Positions 34,536-44,830 of a stretch of DNA of 64,000 nt are shown one piece after another. The number at the start of each line of letters is the position of its first letter. Positions within the stretch are counted from its first letter, which is position 1. Source of the stretch: Deroplatys truncata (lineage: Eukaryota; Arthropoda; Insecta; Mantodea; Mantidae); contig CM060981.1 of the NCBI GenBank assembly GCA_030765065.1, forward strand, positions 228,415,152 to 228,479,151, read 5' to 3'. The notes beneath the pieces are model-generated. The model made no database searches. It was not told the origin of the DNA and was given only the letters and a program-made list of their open reading frames with translations. Both the position numbers and the translations under genes were made by a program.

Positions 34536-35249
34536 TGTGTGTGTGTCTGTGTGTCTGTGAACAGCATAACTCAAAAACGAACAGTCGGATAAGCACCAAA
34601 CTTGGTATTTAGGTTCAGTATCTTCCAGAGATGCGACACGAAGGTTTTCAAGAAAATCCCCCCACCCCAGACTACCCTTTACATGGAAGATTTTTCGAAA
34701 ATTTTAATTTTCTAAAAATGGCTCTAACGATTTTGATGAAAATATCATATGTTTAAGATAATGTCATGAGAAATGAAATGTATATCTCGAATTTTCTGGG
34801 AATGTCTCCAAAAGTATTCTTCACTGTGAACGACTTTTGCATAACTGGTAAACCATAAGAGATAGACAAAATGTTACTACACAAAAAATGTAGATCGCGT
34901 TAAAATACACAACTTATGTCATATACATTTCTTTTGTAGAGTGAACCGTTTTCGAGATATTGCTTGTTATTTCCTTAAATTTTCCAATACTTATACTTTT
35001 TCTCAAAATCGTTATTCACTTTTTTATGTCCTGGACATGCAAAGAGAATGAAATGCGCCACATAGCAACCAGCGTTAAAATATTTGACTACCGCTTAAAA
35101 GCTACCATATTCCCCTTGCATCTACATGAATATTACCAATAAGATTCACATCTCGATATCTCGATTAACATGAAGCATATGGAGAATAAGCGTTTGTAAA
35201 ATCAGATTGTACAAGAGTAGAGAAAGTCATGTGAGTGTAACACATCAGA
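34352..35249 (+). mobile_element. Inner H-element, subtype a, reference full-length copy
   Basis: Starts ACTTTCTCTACTACGTATAG and ends 'gagtagagaaagtcatgtga', 'gtgtaacacatcaga'. The terminal repeats are 12 bp (ACTTTCTCTACT/AGTAGAGAAAGT) and asymmetric: the left lies at the edge, the right is followed by 22-23 bp with hairpin ATGTG-agtgtaa-CACAT. TACTA-CGTA-TAGTA gives a second small hairpin just inside the left end. The GT tract at 34481-34558 is the longest in the family here. It is nested in another copy, so both ends are defined by the interruption. Confidence 0.9.
34481..34558. repeat. GT/CT microsatellite inside H-element
   Basis: Long (TG)n with TC interruptions, occupying the same site where other H copies have 5-20 bp. 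Confidence 0.95.
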
Positions 35250-35256
35250 TTTTTTA

Positions 35257-35562
35257 TATAGTAACCATCCGAGATATTCTGTTATTTGTTTGAATTTTCC
35301 AATCTTATACTTTTTCTTAGGTGGGAATTTCTTATTATTTTTTATATCCTGGACATGCAAAGAGAATGTAATGCTCCACGTAGCAACAGTTCTTAAAATA
35401 TTTGAATATCGCTTAAAGCCCGCCATATTCCTCTTGCAGCTAAAAGAAAATTAGCAATAGGATAATTTCTGCAAATATGTATCTCGAAGTAGATGGAGAA
35501 TAAGCGTTTCTAAAAATAGTTGTACAAGAGTAGAGAAAGTCATGTAAGTGCCACGCAACAGA
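35257..35562 (+). mobile_element. Outer H-element, 3' part (split)
   Basis: Resumes with 'agtaaccatccgagatattc' (consensus 'gagtgaaccatttccgagat') and runs to 'agtagagaaagtcatgtaag' and 'caacaga' before a T run. Completes the copy begun at 33855. Confidence 0.82.
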
Positions 35563-35574
35563 TTTTTTGTTTTG

Positions 35575-35737
35575 AAGTGCTTTTTCTGTGAATGATACCT
35601 TCTGTTCTATATGACCCATATTTCCAGAAACTGTTCAAGATAGCTAAATGAAATTTTAGGATGAAATAAACAAGCTCTAAATGATGTAAATGTACTAATA
35701 GTGTTAATACTATGTTTGGCTATTTAAAAAAATTCTG
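35575..35737 (+). repeat. Low-copy repeat, related to 36402-36700 and 38541-38574
   Basis: 'tttttctgtgaatgat' recurs near 36431. 'aaactgttcaagatagctaa' resembles a stretch near 36673. 'gtgttaatactatgttt' with a following A run recurs at 38541. The SINE at 35738 is inserted at this A run. Confidence 0.45.
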
Positions 35738-36262
35738 AATTCCTTGCCCCCATCGGAGGGGATTTGGAACTACTCCAGTGAGGGTATTATACCTGTAATC
35801 CACAAGGGGGCCACCCCTGCAGGGTGGAGAAGGCGAGAGAAGTCGCCGAGTAACCGGAACCAGGACTACCGGCACAGCAATGACAGAATCCCTACAGTTT
35901 CCACATTGAAACGCCCCGACAATTGGACGGAAAGTCCGGGAATCCCGCCCCACACAGAGTCCAACACCCCGACCCAAAGGGGCAGTACTTAATACACGGC
36001 AACCAGCCGGAAGCCGGAAGCCGGGGGACGGGGAAAGTTCCACGGAGAGCACCGCACCGAAACACTATCGCCGAGATTTCCAACCCTGAAATAGACCAAA
36101 CGGGATGAAAGTTGAATGAAATTATGAATGGAACGAAATGGAGGGCTAGCAAATCCGGGGGTTGAAAGCAACCACTCCAGCATTCCCCCTGACGGCCGGA
36201 AAAAAAGGAAAAAACCCATGGAACAGAGTGGACAGTCGCGGTGAATCGAACCCCACTTTGCT
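35738..36262 (-). mobile_element. SINE family S2, long GC-rich form
   Basis: On the minus strand the B box 'ggggttcgattcacc' (about 36240) starts the element; the A box is not clear. The S2 core ('ttttttccttttttccgg', 'gggggaatgctggagtgg') follows, then a 'ggtctatttcagggttgg' site near 36080-36100, then a GC-rich body ending near 'gggggcaaggaattcag'. The ending resembles 'gtgggcaagga' in the copy at 61098. At about 525 bp it is long for a SINE. Confidence 0.68.
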
Positions 36263-36269
36263 CAGTTTC

Positions 36270-36465
36270 TGAAAACTTTGTAGAGAGTGGTAAATTTTAG
36301 TTCACCCTTTAGAGGAAGTTTTGATTAAAATTTAAATATCGCAGCTTGTGTGTGTGCTAAAACCATGTGATTTCTTGTTTACAAATAAAGTGTTGTGCAA
36401 GTTTCTTTGCTCCATTCTTCCTTGAAAGTGCGTTTTCTGTGAATGATGTTTTCTTGGTATAAATT
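36270..36465 (+). repeat. Low-copy repeat copy, interrupted by SINE
   Basis: Related to 33735-33820 (first part) and to 35575-35700 (second part). The SINE at 36466-36650 lies within it and the sequence resumes to about 36700. Confidence 0.4.
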
Positions 36466-36650
36466 CAATTCTTAGCATGGCTTCCTTCGGAAGGGAAGTA
36501 AAGACGGTGGTCCTGTGTTGTAGATTTATGGCACGTAAAACAACCTCAAGCCTGATAAAGAGGCCTCTGAGCAAAATTACCGGTCTTTCACGCCCAATAT
36601 GGAATGGGACGCTAAGAAGCATAGCACTTAAAGACCATCCATAAAAATGC
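36466..36650 (+). mobile_element. SINE family S1, headless
   Basis: Starts at 'agcatggcttcc' and has 'aaagaggcctctgagcaaaa', 'cacgcccaatat', 'gggacgctaagaa' and an A-rich tail. The tRNA-like head is missing, as in 5' truncation on reverse transcription. Confidence 0.82.
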
Positions 36651-36705
36651 TATAAATTACTTGTATTCCCATAAACTATTAAAGACAGCTAAATAAAGCA
36701 TTTTT

Positions 36706-37545
36706 ACTTTCTCTACTACTTATAGTAAGTAGGGGAAGTACGAGTATTGTATTCCACCCAAAAATTCGATACCGAGGTTTCACCGGAAATACATGTTTTG
36801 AGAACCCCTGAATCCAAAAAAAAGCATTTTTGGAAACATGTCCGTGTGTGTCTGTGAACAGCATAACTCATAAACGAACAGTCGGATAAACACCAAACTT
36901 GATATTTATGTTCAGTATCTTTCAGAGATGCGACACGAAGGTTTTCAAGAAAATACCTCACCCCAGATTACCTTTTACATGGAGCATTTTTCGAAAATTT
37001 TAATTTTCTCAAAAATGGCTCTAAAGATTTTGATTAAAATATCATATGTTTAAGATATTTTCATGACAAGTGAAATGTATATCTCGAATTTTCTGGGAAT
37101 GTCTCCAAAAGTACTCTTCATTGTGAACGACTTTTGCATAACTGGTAAACCATAAGAGATAGACAAAATTTTACTACACAAAAAATGTAGATAGCGTTAA
37201 AATACACAATTTATGTCATATATATTTTTTTTGTTGAGTGAACCATTTTCGATATATTGCTTGTTATTCCCTTAAATTTTCCAATACTTATACTTTTCTC
37301 AAATTTGTTACTCATCTTTTTTGTCCTGGTAATGCAAAGAGAATGGAATACTCCACATAGCAACCAGCTCTTAAAATATTTGACTATTGCTTAAAGCCTA
37401 GCAATTCCCCTTGCATCTACAAGAAAATTAGCAATAAGATTAACATCTCGATATCTCGATTAACATGAAGCATATGGAGAATAAGCGTTTGTAAAAATAG
37501 TTTATAAGAAGAGTAGAGGAAATCATGTGATTGTAACACATGAGA
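36706..37545 (+). mobile_element. H-element, subtype a, full length
   Basis: Starts ACTTTCTCTACTACTTATAG and ends 'agtagaggaaatcatgtgat', 'tgtaacacatgaga', T run. The GT tract is short. There is a 5-bp insertion near 36740. Confidence 0.86.
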
Positions 37546-37574
37546 TTTTTTTGTTATAGGTTTATTTAACTGTT

Positions 37575-38420
37575 TTGACTACATGTTCTTATCACAACTT
37601 GTTATAATGAAAATACATAATGATATACATCAATTTACAATTGCATAAACGTGGATTTAGGTAAACATTTGCGGTAAATCAGAGAGTTTTGTATCCATTA
37701 GAAACTTTAGCGTCTTCTTGAGCATATTGAGTCTGTTAACTGCATTGGGAATGGAAATGCCGGCTTATACATCTACTGTACTGTGGACAATCTGTAAGGA
37801 TATGCAAAATGGTTAGAGGAATGTTACATCTCGTACAGTTTCGAGGTTGGTCCTTGGTGAGAAGAAAATAGTGCGTTAGTTTGGAGTGCTCAATTCTAAG
37901 CCGGTGATGATAAGTTGGTCTCTTCTTTTGAGAGTTCGGGAATGCAGAAAAGGTTGTATGCAGCCTGAGCAAGCTTCATGAAATTTGTTGTTTATTGATA
38001 AGTATTTGAATTTCCATTTTTGCATGTACATGTGCTTAACAAATCTGATGACATCTTGGTGTGGAGAGGCAATCGATGAATAACTGGCGGGATGTTTAGT
38101 TGCTTTTTTGCAGTTTCATCTGCTGTTTTGTTACCTTTTGTGCCAATGTAAGAGGGAGTCTACAAAGGATACCTTTTTATCGGTATTATTTATGCAACTT
38201 AACAATCGGATTTCATAGATCAGTACGTGGTTTGGTTCACTTTTGGGTGGCAGTTAGTGCTCTTAATGAATCGGTGAAGATGGTGTAGTGGCTTTTAGAG
38301 GATGAATTAGTTATATATAGAAGGGCTTCCTTAATTACGAATGCTTCACAAGAGAAAATTGTAAAGAAGTGAGCTAAGCTGTAGAACATGATCTGATCAG
38401 GCTATACTATGGCGCGTCTT
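37575..38420 (-). pseudogene. Non-LTR retrotransposon ORF2: RNase H and C-terminal region
   Basis: On the minus strand, about 38355-38225 reads CEAFVIKEALLYITNSSSKS and then FTDSLRALTA, an RNase H segment (E-A, then F-T-D-S). About 38140-38101 reads KGNKTADETAKKQ, the RNase H C-terminal G-N-x-x-A-D motif. About 37930-37780 reads HHRLRIEHSKLTHYFLL and then CTRCNIPLTILHILTDCPQY, the Cys/His tail common downstream of RNase H in I/Jockey-type LINEs. Stops and frame changes separate the parts. No reverse transcriptase core is present, so it is 5' truncated. A working protein would copy element RNA at a nick in the target. Confidence 0.78.
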
Positions 38421-38540
38421 CTTCTTTATAAGGATGCCGATACATCAGTCAACATTTTTGTGACTGTTGTAGTTGTCCAGCAAATAATTGGAATTTGATA
38501 AAAACGAGCTCAACCTACATGCTGCTGTGGATCTATTTTG

Positions 38541-38574
38541 GTGTTAATACTATGTTTAGTTATTTAAAAAAAAT
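38541..38574 (+). repeat. Low-copy repeat piece
   Basis: 'gtgttaatactatgttt' and the following A run match 35704-35738. An H-element inserts at the A run here; a SINE inserts at the same place at 35738. Confidence 0.5.
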
Positions 38575-39400
38575 TGATGTGTTACACTCACATGTCTTTC
38601 TCTACTCTTGTACAAACTAATTTTACAAACGCTTATTCTCCATATGCTTCATGTTAATCGATATATCGAGATGTTAATCTTATTGCTAATTTTCTTGTAG
38701 ATGCAAGGGAATTAGTAGACTTTAAGCGATAGTCAAATATTTTAAGAGGTGATTGCTGTGTGTAGTATTCCATTCTATTTGCATTACCAGGACAAAAAAA
38801 ATGAATAACGAATTCCCATTTGAGAAAAAGTATAAGTAGTGGAAAATTTAAGGGAATAACAAGTAATATCTCGAAAATAGTTCACTACACAAACAAATGT
38901 ATATGACATAAATTGTGTATTCAACGCGATCTACATTTTTGTGTAGTAAAATTTTGTCTATCCCTTATGGTTTACCAATTATGCAAAAGTCGTTCACAAT
39001 GAAGAATACGTTTGGAGACATACCCAGAAATATCAAGATATACAATTCATTTGCCATAAAGATGTCTTAAACTTATAGTATTTTATTCAAAATCGTTGGC
39101 CATTTTTGAGGAAATTAAAATTTTCGAGAAATGTTCCATGTAAAGGGTAACCTGGTTCGGGGGATTTTCTTGAAAATCTTTGTGTCGCATCTTTGAAAGA
39201 TACTGAACCTAAACATCAAGTTTGGTGTTTATCCGACATTTTTGTTTTTGAGTTATGCTGTTTCACAGATCTTTTTCTAAAAATGATTTTTATGGGTTCA
39301 AAGTGCCTCAAAATATGTATTTTCGGTGAAATCTTAATATAGAATTTTTGGTTGGAATGCAATATTTCCCCTACTTACTATACGTAGTAGAGAGAATAGT
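38575..39400 (-). mobile_element. H-element, subtype a, full length
   Basis: Reverse copy from 'tgatgtgttacactcacatg' to 'agtagagagaatagt'. The GT tract is lost, replaced by 'tgtttcacagatc'. Confidence 0.86.
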
Positions 39401-39529
39401 TGCTTAAGCATTTGACACTTGCACTGAAGTTTTAGTTTCCAAAACAAAAATACCAGTTGTGCAATTATATACCCATTAGTGCATTTAAATCTGAGGAAAC
39501 GGAAGAAATATATCAACTGGTTTACGACT

Positions 39530-40110
39530 GAGCTATTCCAGATGATTCCTAGGGCCTGCCACTTTGACCATGGGATTTTTGTGGTTTTCCCTGGTTGGTA
39601 AGCCAAATACTGAGGTGGTTTCTCTTCTACCACGAATTTCCTTTCGCGCATTACCTAACATTTTGCTTCCTCTTTCATATTTCAGGCAGTTGTCGGACAC
39701 ATGGCGCAGATGCTTGCTCGTTGGAACGTTCTCTCGGCCCCGCCACATGGCAGCTTTCTGTGAGCCGCTTTAGGTTGATATCGTTTTCCCCGATTCCGCC
39801 AAAAGGAAACCTTCTCTGAGCCACCCGACAGTATAACCGCATCATCAAACTTGGAATAGTTAGGGACCTCTCAGCGTCTCAGTTGGCCTGCCTATGGCCT
39901 CCCGATTTCCTTTACCATATCCGCTCCTTCTTGGGGTGGTAAGCACTTGGCATCCGCTTTGGGTCGAGGTGCAAAGTGTCCCTTCTTTTCACTGGTCATA
40001 ATCAGATGCCTTACTGAGCCTAAACGTTGTATGAAATTCAACCGAGAAATTCCTCTTTTCGTCTGAGAGCAAATACCGGGAGAGACATTGAACTAAGAAC
40101 CGGCTGCGCA
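39530..40110 (+). mobile_element. SINE family S2, diverged long form
   Basis: The head is weak ('ggtttacgactgagctattcc'), but the core 'tttttgtggttttccctgg' (about 39576) and 'ttggtaagccaaatactgag' are clear. 'ctttcatatttcagg' (39672-39686) sits at the usual distance. The GC-rich body resembles the other long forms only loosely, so the right end is approximate. Confidence 0.55.
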
Positions 40111-40114
40111 ATAC

Positions 40115-40528
40115 ATTTCCTGTTCGCGTTACCGGTTGTCATTGCCGTCTGCGGTATTATAGAATGTCGCGGATGCAACCATACCAAAAACTACTTTTAA
40201 AGGCTTTGCTTACCAACAAGGAGGTCCTGAACCTGGCCACCACCGTTGTCCATATATTTTTGGCATCTGTTTGGGAAACTATCCATCGCTGGCCGTAGTT
40301 CACATTGAGAACTGCTAACAGTTTCCTGTGGGATATTTTATTTTAATTCTTCTAGGATGTGCGTGTTTGTCTTGTACGCTTTGTTTTATTTTACCCCAGA
40401 TATAGAAATCCTGGGGGGGTAAGGTAAGGCTACCGATGGGGCCACTAATCTCTACTAATAATTCTGTCTTCAAACAGATATTCATTTTGCAAAATTATAT
40501 TAATATATATATATATATATATATATAA
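40115..40528. other. Unassigned stretch with (TA)n
   Basis: Contains a (TA)n microsatellite at about 40503-40527 next to the foldback element. Otherwise no recognised feature. Confidence 0.5.
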
Positions 40529-40776
40529 AATTGTAATTAATAATACTGTTAAGACCTTAGCCTGTCTTGGCAAGCTTTTTAATAAGAGTCAAATTAAAAA
40601 ATCCGGTATTTGAACACGGTTCTTCTGCTCTAGCCATTGGGCTACTGTGACAACATGCCGGTGGGACTTTAAATCACCTAATTGACTCAAGTTCTTTTTC
40701 AGTTGACTCTATATTAAAAAGCTTGCCAAGACCAAGCTAAGGTCTTTTAAAAACATATAATTAATTTCAATTAATT
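40529..40776. mobile_element. Foldback element with internal tRNA-like Pol III boxes
   Basis: The left arm 40551-40592 (aagaccttagcctg..., 'tcttggcaagctttttaata') matches the complement of 40703-40746 with few differences, and weaker inverted similarity extends to 40529 and 40776. The loop on the minus strand carries an A-box-like 'tagcccaatggctagagca' and B box 'gttcaaatacc', 25-30 bp apart. A tRNA-like promoter inside a hairpin element is unusual. It may be a SINE inserted in a MITE, or a single element. Confidence 0.65.
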
Positions 40777-40944
40777 GTGCATAATAATTAAAAAAAGAAA
40801 ACCTTAAGAAACACATAAGCATCCAGTATCAAAGTACTTGCGATGGCAGGTCACCGTTGAGATTGTCATCATTAGTGAGATGCCTTGGTGGTCTATCTGG
40901 GAAACAACTGGAGTGAATTAGAGAATTCAATGTCCCACTGGGGT

Positions 40945-41140
40945 CTTGTCATAGTACCTCAACGGTTAGAGCAATCGCACGGAGAACGGGAAAACTGTGT
41001 TCAAATCGCGGTTGTTACTTTGAGTTTTTCAGTTTTATCTATATTAAAACACTTTCAATTGTTCTCGTCGAAATATTCGTACGAGCTGTGGCAAAGTCCT
41101 ATGGATAAACGGCAAAATCACCCTTCCTGATTCTTAATTC
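40945..41140 (+). mobile_element. tRNA-derived SINE
   Basis: A-box-like 'tacctcaacggttagagca' (about 40956-40974) and B-box-like 'gttcaaatcgcgg' (about 41001) in tRNA spacing. The body does not match S1 or S2. Its head resembles the tRNA-like loop of the neighbouring foldback element. Confidence 0.55.
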
Positions 41141-41984
41141 TCTAAAAGAAAATGGGGGGGGGAATTGTATTCCCGTATTTAGGGACGTCAACTGTTGACT
41201 CGACGAAAACCGATATCGACTTATGTTTCTTCGGTAAGAACCCTACGCTGTCTTTTAGACTTCTTAAATTGAACACTTCCTATGGCCTGAAATTTGTTAT
41301 AAAGTTTATGGATTGTAGTACGGCCTGGAAGTTTTACACTTGGAAAACTTTCTACAAATCATATTTTCACTTGGCAAGCTAACTAACTTAACACATACGA
41401 ATCATAAATAAATACACGTTGCGCAGTAGAAAGCACATACTGAGATATAATATACCTTGTAACTAAATACAGGACAGAATAATAAATAACTCGAAAAAAT
41501 TGCACTTCACCATATCACTATAAACGCAATACTGCAGAGCCAGAGCAGAGCAAAGCCGCGTCAGTAGTGTGACCTTGATTGCAGCGGAATCATGTGTCCA
41601 CACGCCCAGCGAAAAAACACCGTAGCCGATTTAGCTCTCTGTACATGGAGTGCAGGACTACACACAATAAAGTAGCGTGGTAATAATATGTTGCGATACA
41701 AGTGTAGTAAGTGCATCATTGGAGAACGAGGAAGACCTTGAAAATACGAGACGAAATCAAGATTCTCAAATACAATTACCACATTAGTAATACATGCTAT
41801 TTTTTCGACGATATTAAATACGTACGTGAAAATAAAATGAATTATTACCATGTTGGTTACATAGCAAGGTTCGTTAAAAGAATCAATAACTGCAGTTCGT
41901 ACTTAGAATTAAATTGTAATTAAATATTCATTCATTATCTGTTTACCCTCCTCTTATGTAGAATTTACACCCCCAGGACTTACA
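41141..41984. other. Unassigned stretch
   Basis: No recognised feature. Confidence 0.45.
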
Positions 41985-42303
41985 GGCGGGTGCCTGGGGT
42001 CAGAGGCCCGTCGACGAGCAGACACTCATGGATCAGACAGAACATCCAGGATGGGGGATCAGCCCGATGCCTGGTATGGGATGAAGGAAGTAAATGAAAC
42101 GAAATGTTGGTGAAATGGATGAAAGGAAAGGAAAGGTGATGATGGAGCAGTTGGTGGAATGAATGGCGGGGGAAACCGGCAAACCCGGAGAAAACCCGCC
42201 CAGACGCCGCTTCGTCCACCACAAATCCCACATGCAGGTCCCTGGGATTGAACCCGGGTCACCTCGGTGGGAGCCGAGCGGTCTAACCACTCGGCCACGG
42301 CGT
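41985..42303 (-). mobile_element. tRNA-Ser/Leu-like SINE, GC-rich
   Basis: The minus strand begins GACGCCGTGGCCGAGTGGTT, the typical 5' end of a class II tRNA (A box TGGCCGAGTGG), followed by the B box GGTTCAATCCC. A body with 'ggttttctccgggtttgccg' and 'gtttcccccgcc' follows, which recalls the S2 core. This kind of element often yields a spurious peptide starting MAEWLDRSAP, as here. Confidence 0.82.
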
Positions 42304-42780
42304 CGCCGTAATTAAATATTAATACATAAAATGAAAGTAAGGACCCAGGTAAGATTCATCTGATAAAACGCAACTATTAAATGCGATTAAATATTCCATG
42401 TTTGCAATAAAAAGTGTATCGAAAGTTTAGCATTCAATATAGTACATGTAAATGCGTGCAGTAAGATAGGACAAACACGCAGGTATGTTAAGTTACCAGC
42501 AATGAACGTAGAAAATTCAGCTTTCCACTATGACAGCTTGAATGGGAATTGAATAAAGACACAGTTGTCGAAAAAAGGTTCCTTACAGTATCATAGACCG
42601 GATTTTAAAGCTGATCGATTGTAAAGTAGGATGGTTTAAGATATTTAAATAGTAGGTTCAGCAGCGTTGACTTTGTCACTCAGTTGACAAGTTGGAGATA
42701 CACTGCATGAATCGCAGATTGTTTTGCGCTTTGTTCTGTTTTAACATGCTTTTGATCAACGACCAGTTCGCCTTTTGTGA
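42304..42780. other. Unassigned stretch
   Basis: AT-rich. The last part may be decayed mariner sequence upstream of 42819. Confidence 0.4.
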
Positions 42781-42965
42781 AATACGGTCAGTAATCCGTT
42801 ATTCTTTTTTTTAGTGCAATGAATGTGAAACCGAGCAACATTCATCGTCAGATTTGCGAAGTGTACGGTCAAAATGCTATGATTGATGGAATGCCGAGGA
42901 AATGGGTCAGGCAGCTCAGCGATGGCACTGAAATTGTAACAACATTAGGTTACTCTGTTCTGTGA
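42781..42965 (+). pseudogene. mariner-type transposase N-terminus (HTH), SETMAR-like
   Basis: From ATG at 42819 the frame reads MNVKPSNIHRQICEVYGQNA, then GMPRKWVRQLSDGTE, and stops at 42963-42965. Upstream, in another frame, EIRSVIRYSFF fits the preceding helix. This is the paired-type HTH (V-K-x-x-x-I-H-R-Q-x-x-E-V-Y-G ... W-V-R) of SETMAR-type mariner transposases. The DDE domain is absent. This small frame is easily missed because it is only 48 codons. Confidence 0.75.
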
Positions 42966-43149
42966 GTACTTTGTACGAATGCAGGTCAATAATGACATAA
43001 ACTGTGTAGCAATCTGCTTATGTTTTAGTCTCAATGAGTTAAATAATAGTTAAACGCAATCATTTGCTAAAACGTTTATATACATTCAGCAAAAGCAAAT
43101 TAAGTGTTCCGGTGCTGATCTCTCCTTTTATTTTATATCTACCCACAGC

Positions 43150-44415
43150 CTTACATAGCCTTTGAAGTCCTTTTTATTCTGGATGACTTATATACATAAT
43201 TTGTAAACCCTAAGAGACAGATTAAATCTTACTACACGAAAAACGTAGGTTCTCGTTAATGTACAGAATATGTCACATTAAGATTTTGTATTCCATTGCA
43301 CTTTACTGCAAATACACATTTTGAGGCTCACTGAATCCAAAAAATCCTGCGTGTGTGTTAGTGGTTAAATACCAAACCTGGAATATAAGTTCAGCATCTT
43401 TAAAGGATCTAAAATTTACAAGAAATTCCCACCACACCGAACTACCCCGTGTGGGGAAAAAGTTTGTTACTTTTAATATGTAATATTTCCGTTTTACAAT
43501 GCACAAATATTTTTCCGGCACCCAAGACTGCAGTTTTTAATATCTTGTCACTTTTCCTCATTCTTGCCTGTTGGGCCATAAATCTTCCTCAATTTCCCAA
43601 TCCATTATTGTCTCTTAATTCCTTGAATACACGTGCAATGCCGTCTTCCATTTCTCCTCCTTCCTGGTGGCCTTCACCCCATTATTCTTTTCGGTAATTT
43701 TTCACCTTCCATTCTTTTAGCATACCCGTATTATTTCTATTGAATAAAATCTGGATTTGAAAATTGAACATTCATATTTTTTTAAATTCTGGTTTCTAAT
43801 TTTTTCTCTTTTAAACATCCTAGCAGATCTCCTACAATAATCATTTTCTGTTGCCAATACGTTTTCTTTTTAGCTGATAGTTCAGAGCGCATACGTTATT
43901 TTTTGTTTTCTAAAAATGGCTCAAACCACATTGTTTAAACTACCGCATGTTTAAATTATTTGTATGATAAAATGTATAATTTGTATTTTCTGTAACTAGT
44001 TTGTGAAGTTTCCTTCATTCTGAATTAATTATTATAACTTGTAAATCTAACTGTTAGAGGAGATCCAGTATTAAAAAAAATGCAGATCCCGTGAAAATAC
44101 ACAATTTGTCAAAATAAAATGCTTGTAGCATTAGCCTATCTTTTATTGTTGGTTTGAATTGCCAAATATATTACACCTTTTTTGATTGCTAAGTAACTAT
44201 GTATTTTTTATCGTTATACGAAGCGAATGGAATTTCAAAGCCATGACTTGGTGACCTGCTTTGAAAAGAATATCGTTTAGTTTACGGTATTCCCTTTGTA
44301 TCCACATGGAAATCATTTGTGTAAATAGTTGTCTCAAACAACAAGAAGCAGATAGAAAATTATGTTAAAGAGGTTAGAGAGAGAGAGAGAGAAAGAGTCG
44401 TGTGAAAACATATCA
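43150..44415 (+). mobile_element. Old H-element remnant(s) with unrelated insert
   Basis: Weak consensus blocks appear in order: 'gtaaaccctaagagacag' with 'ttctcgttaa', then 'aaatacacattttgaggctc', 'aaataccaaacctgg', and, after an unrelated insert at about 43450-43890, 'aaaatggctc', 'cattctgaatt', 'gagagaaagagtcgtgtga'. The first block belongs late in the element, so at least two old copies overlap. The insert is pyrimidine-rich and unrecognised. Confidence 0.5.
44372..44394. repeat. (GA)n microsatellite
   Basis: Short perfect dinucleotide run at the end of the old H-element remnant. Confidence 0.85.
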
Positions 44416-44699
44416 CAACTTTTGTAATGAAATTTTATTTCAGTTTTAATGTGTCGGTCTTCTAGATTATAATTATATATTTTAATACAAGGGGGCTGTA
44501 GAGAAATCAAAATTAAAATCTATGGCTTCTACTGATAATAGCAGGTGCATAATGTTACCCCTAAGGAGTAATACTTTACCAAACTGCATTTTTACAGCCT
44601 AAGTAAACATATTAAATGCTTAAACTATATATTTTTAGTTTGTTTTATGTATTATTTTCACAAGTGAATTTAAAAAGCTGAAGCAAACAGTCTACACCA

Positions 44700-44702
<3 letters not shown>

Positions 44703-44742
<40 letters not shown>
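44703..44742. repeat. (GT)n microsatellite, about 20 units
   Basis: Perfect run, followed by purine-rich GA sequence (44760-44830). It is not inside a recognisable H-element. Confidence 0.95.
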
Positions 44743-44743
<1 letters not shown>

Positions 44744-44830
44744 ATGCATTGTATATAAAGAGGGAGAGAGAAACAGAACGGGAGGGAGAGAAGGAGAGGG
44801 GCAGAGAGAGTAAGAGGGAGAAAGAAAGCA

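Noticed and set aside
35892..36152. Proline/glycine-rich coding frames in a GC-rich island
   Set aside because: Open frames on both strands are due to local GC content in an S2 SINE.
42236..42303. Functional tRNA-Ser gene
   Set aside because: The head resembles a class II tRNA, but no proper 3' acceptor half follows and it continues into a SINE body.
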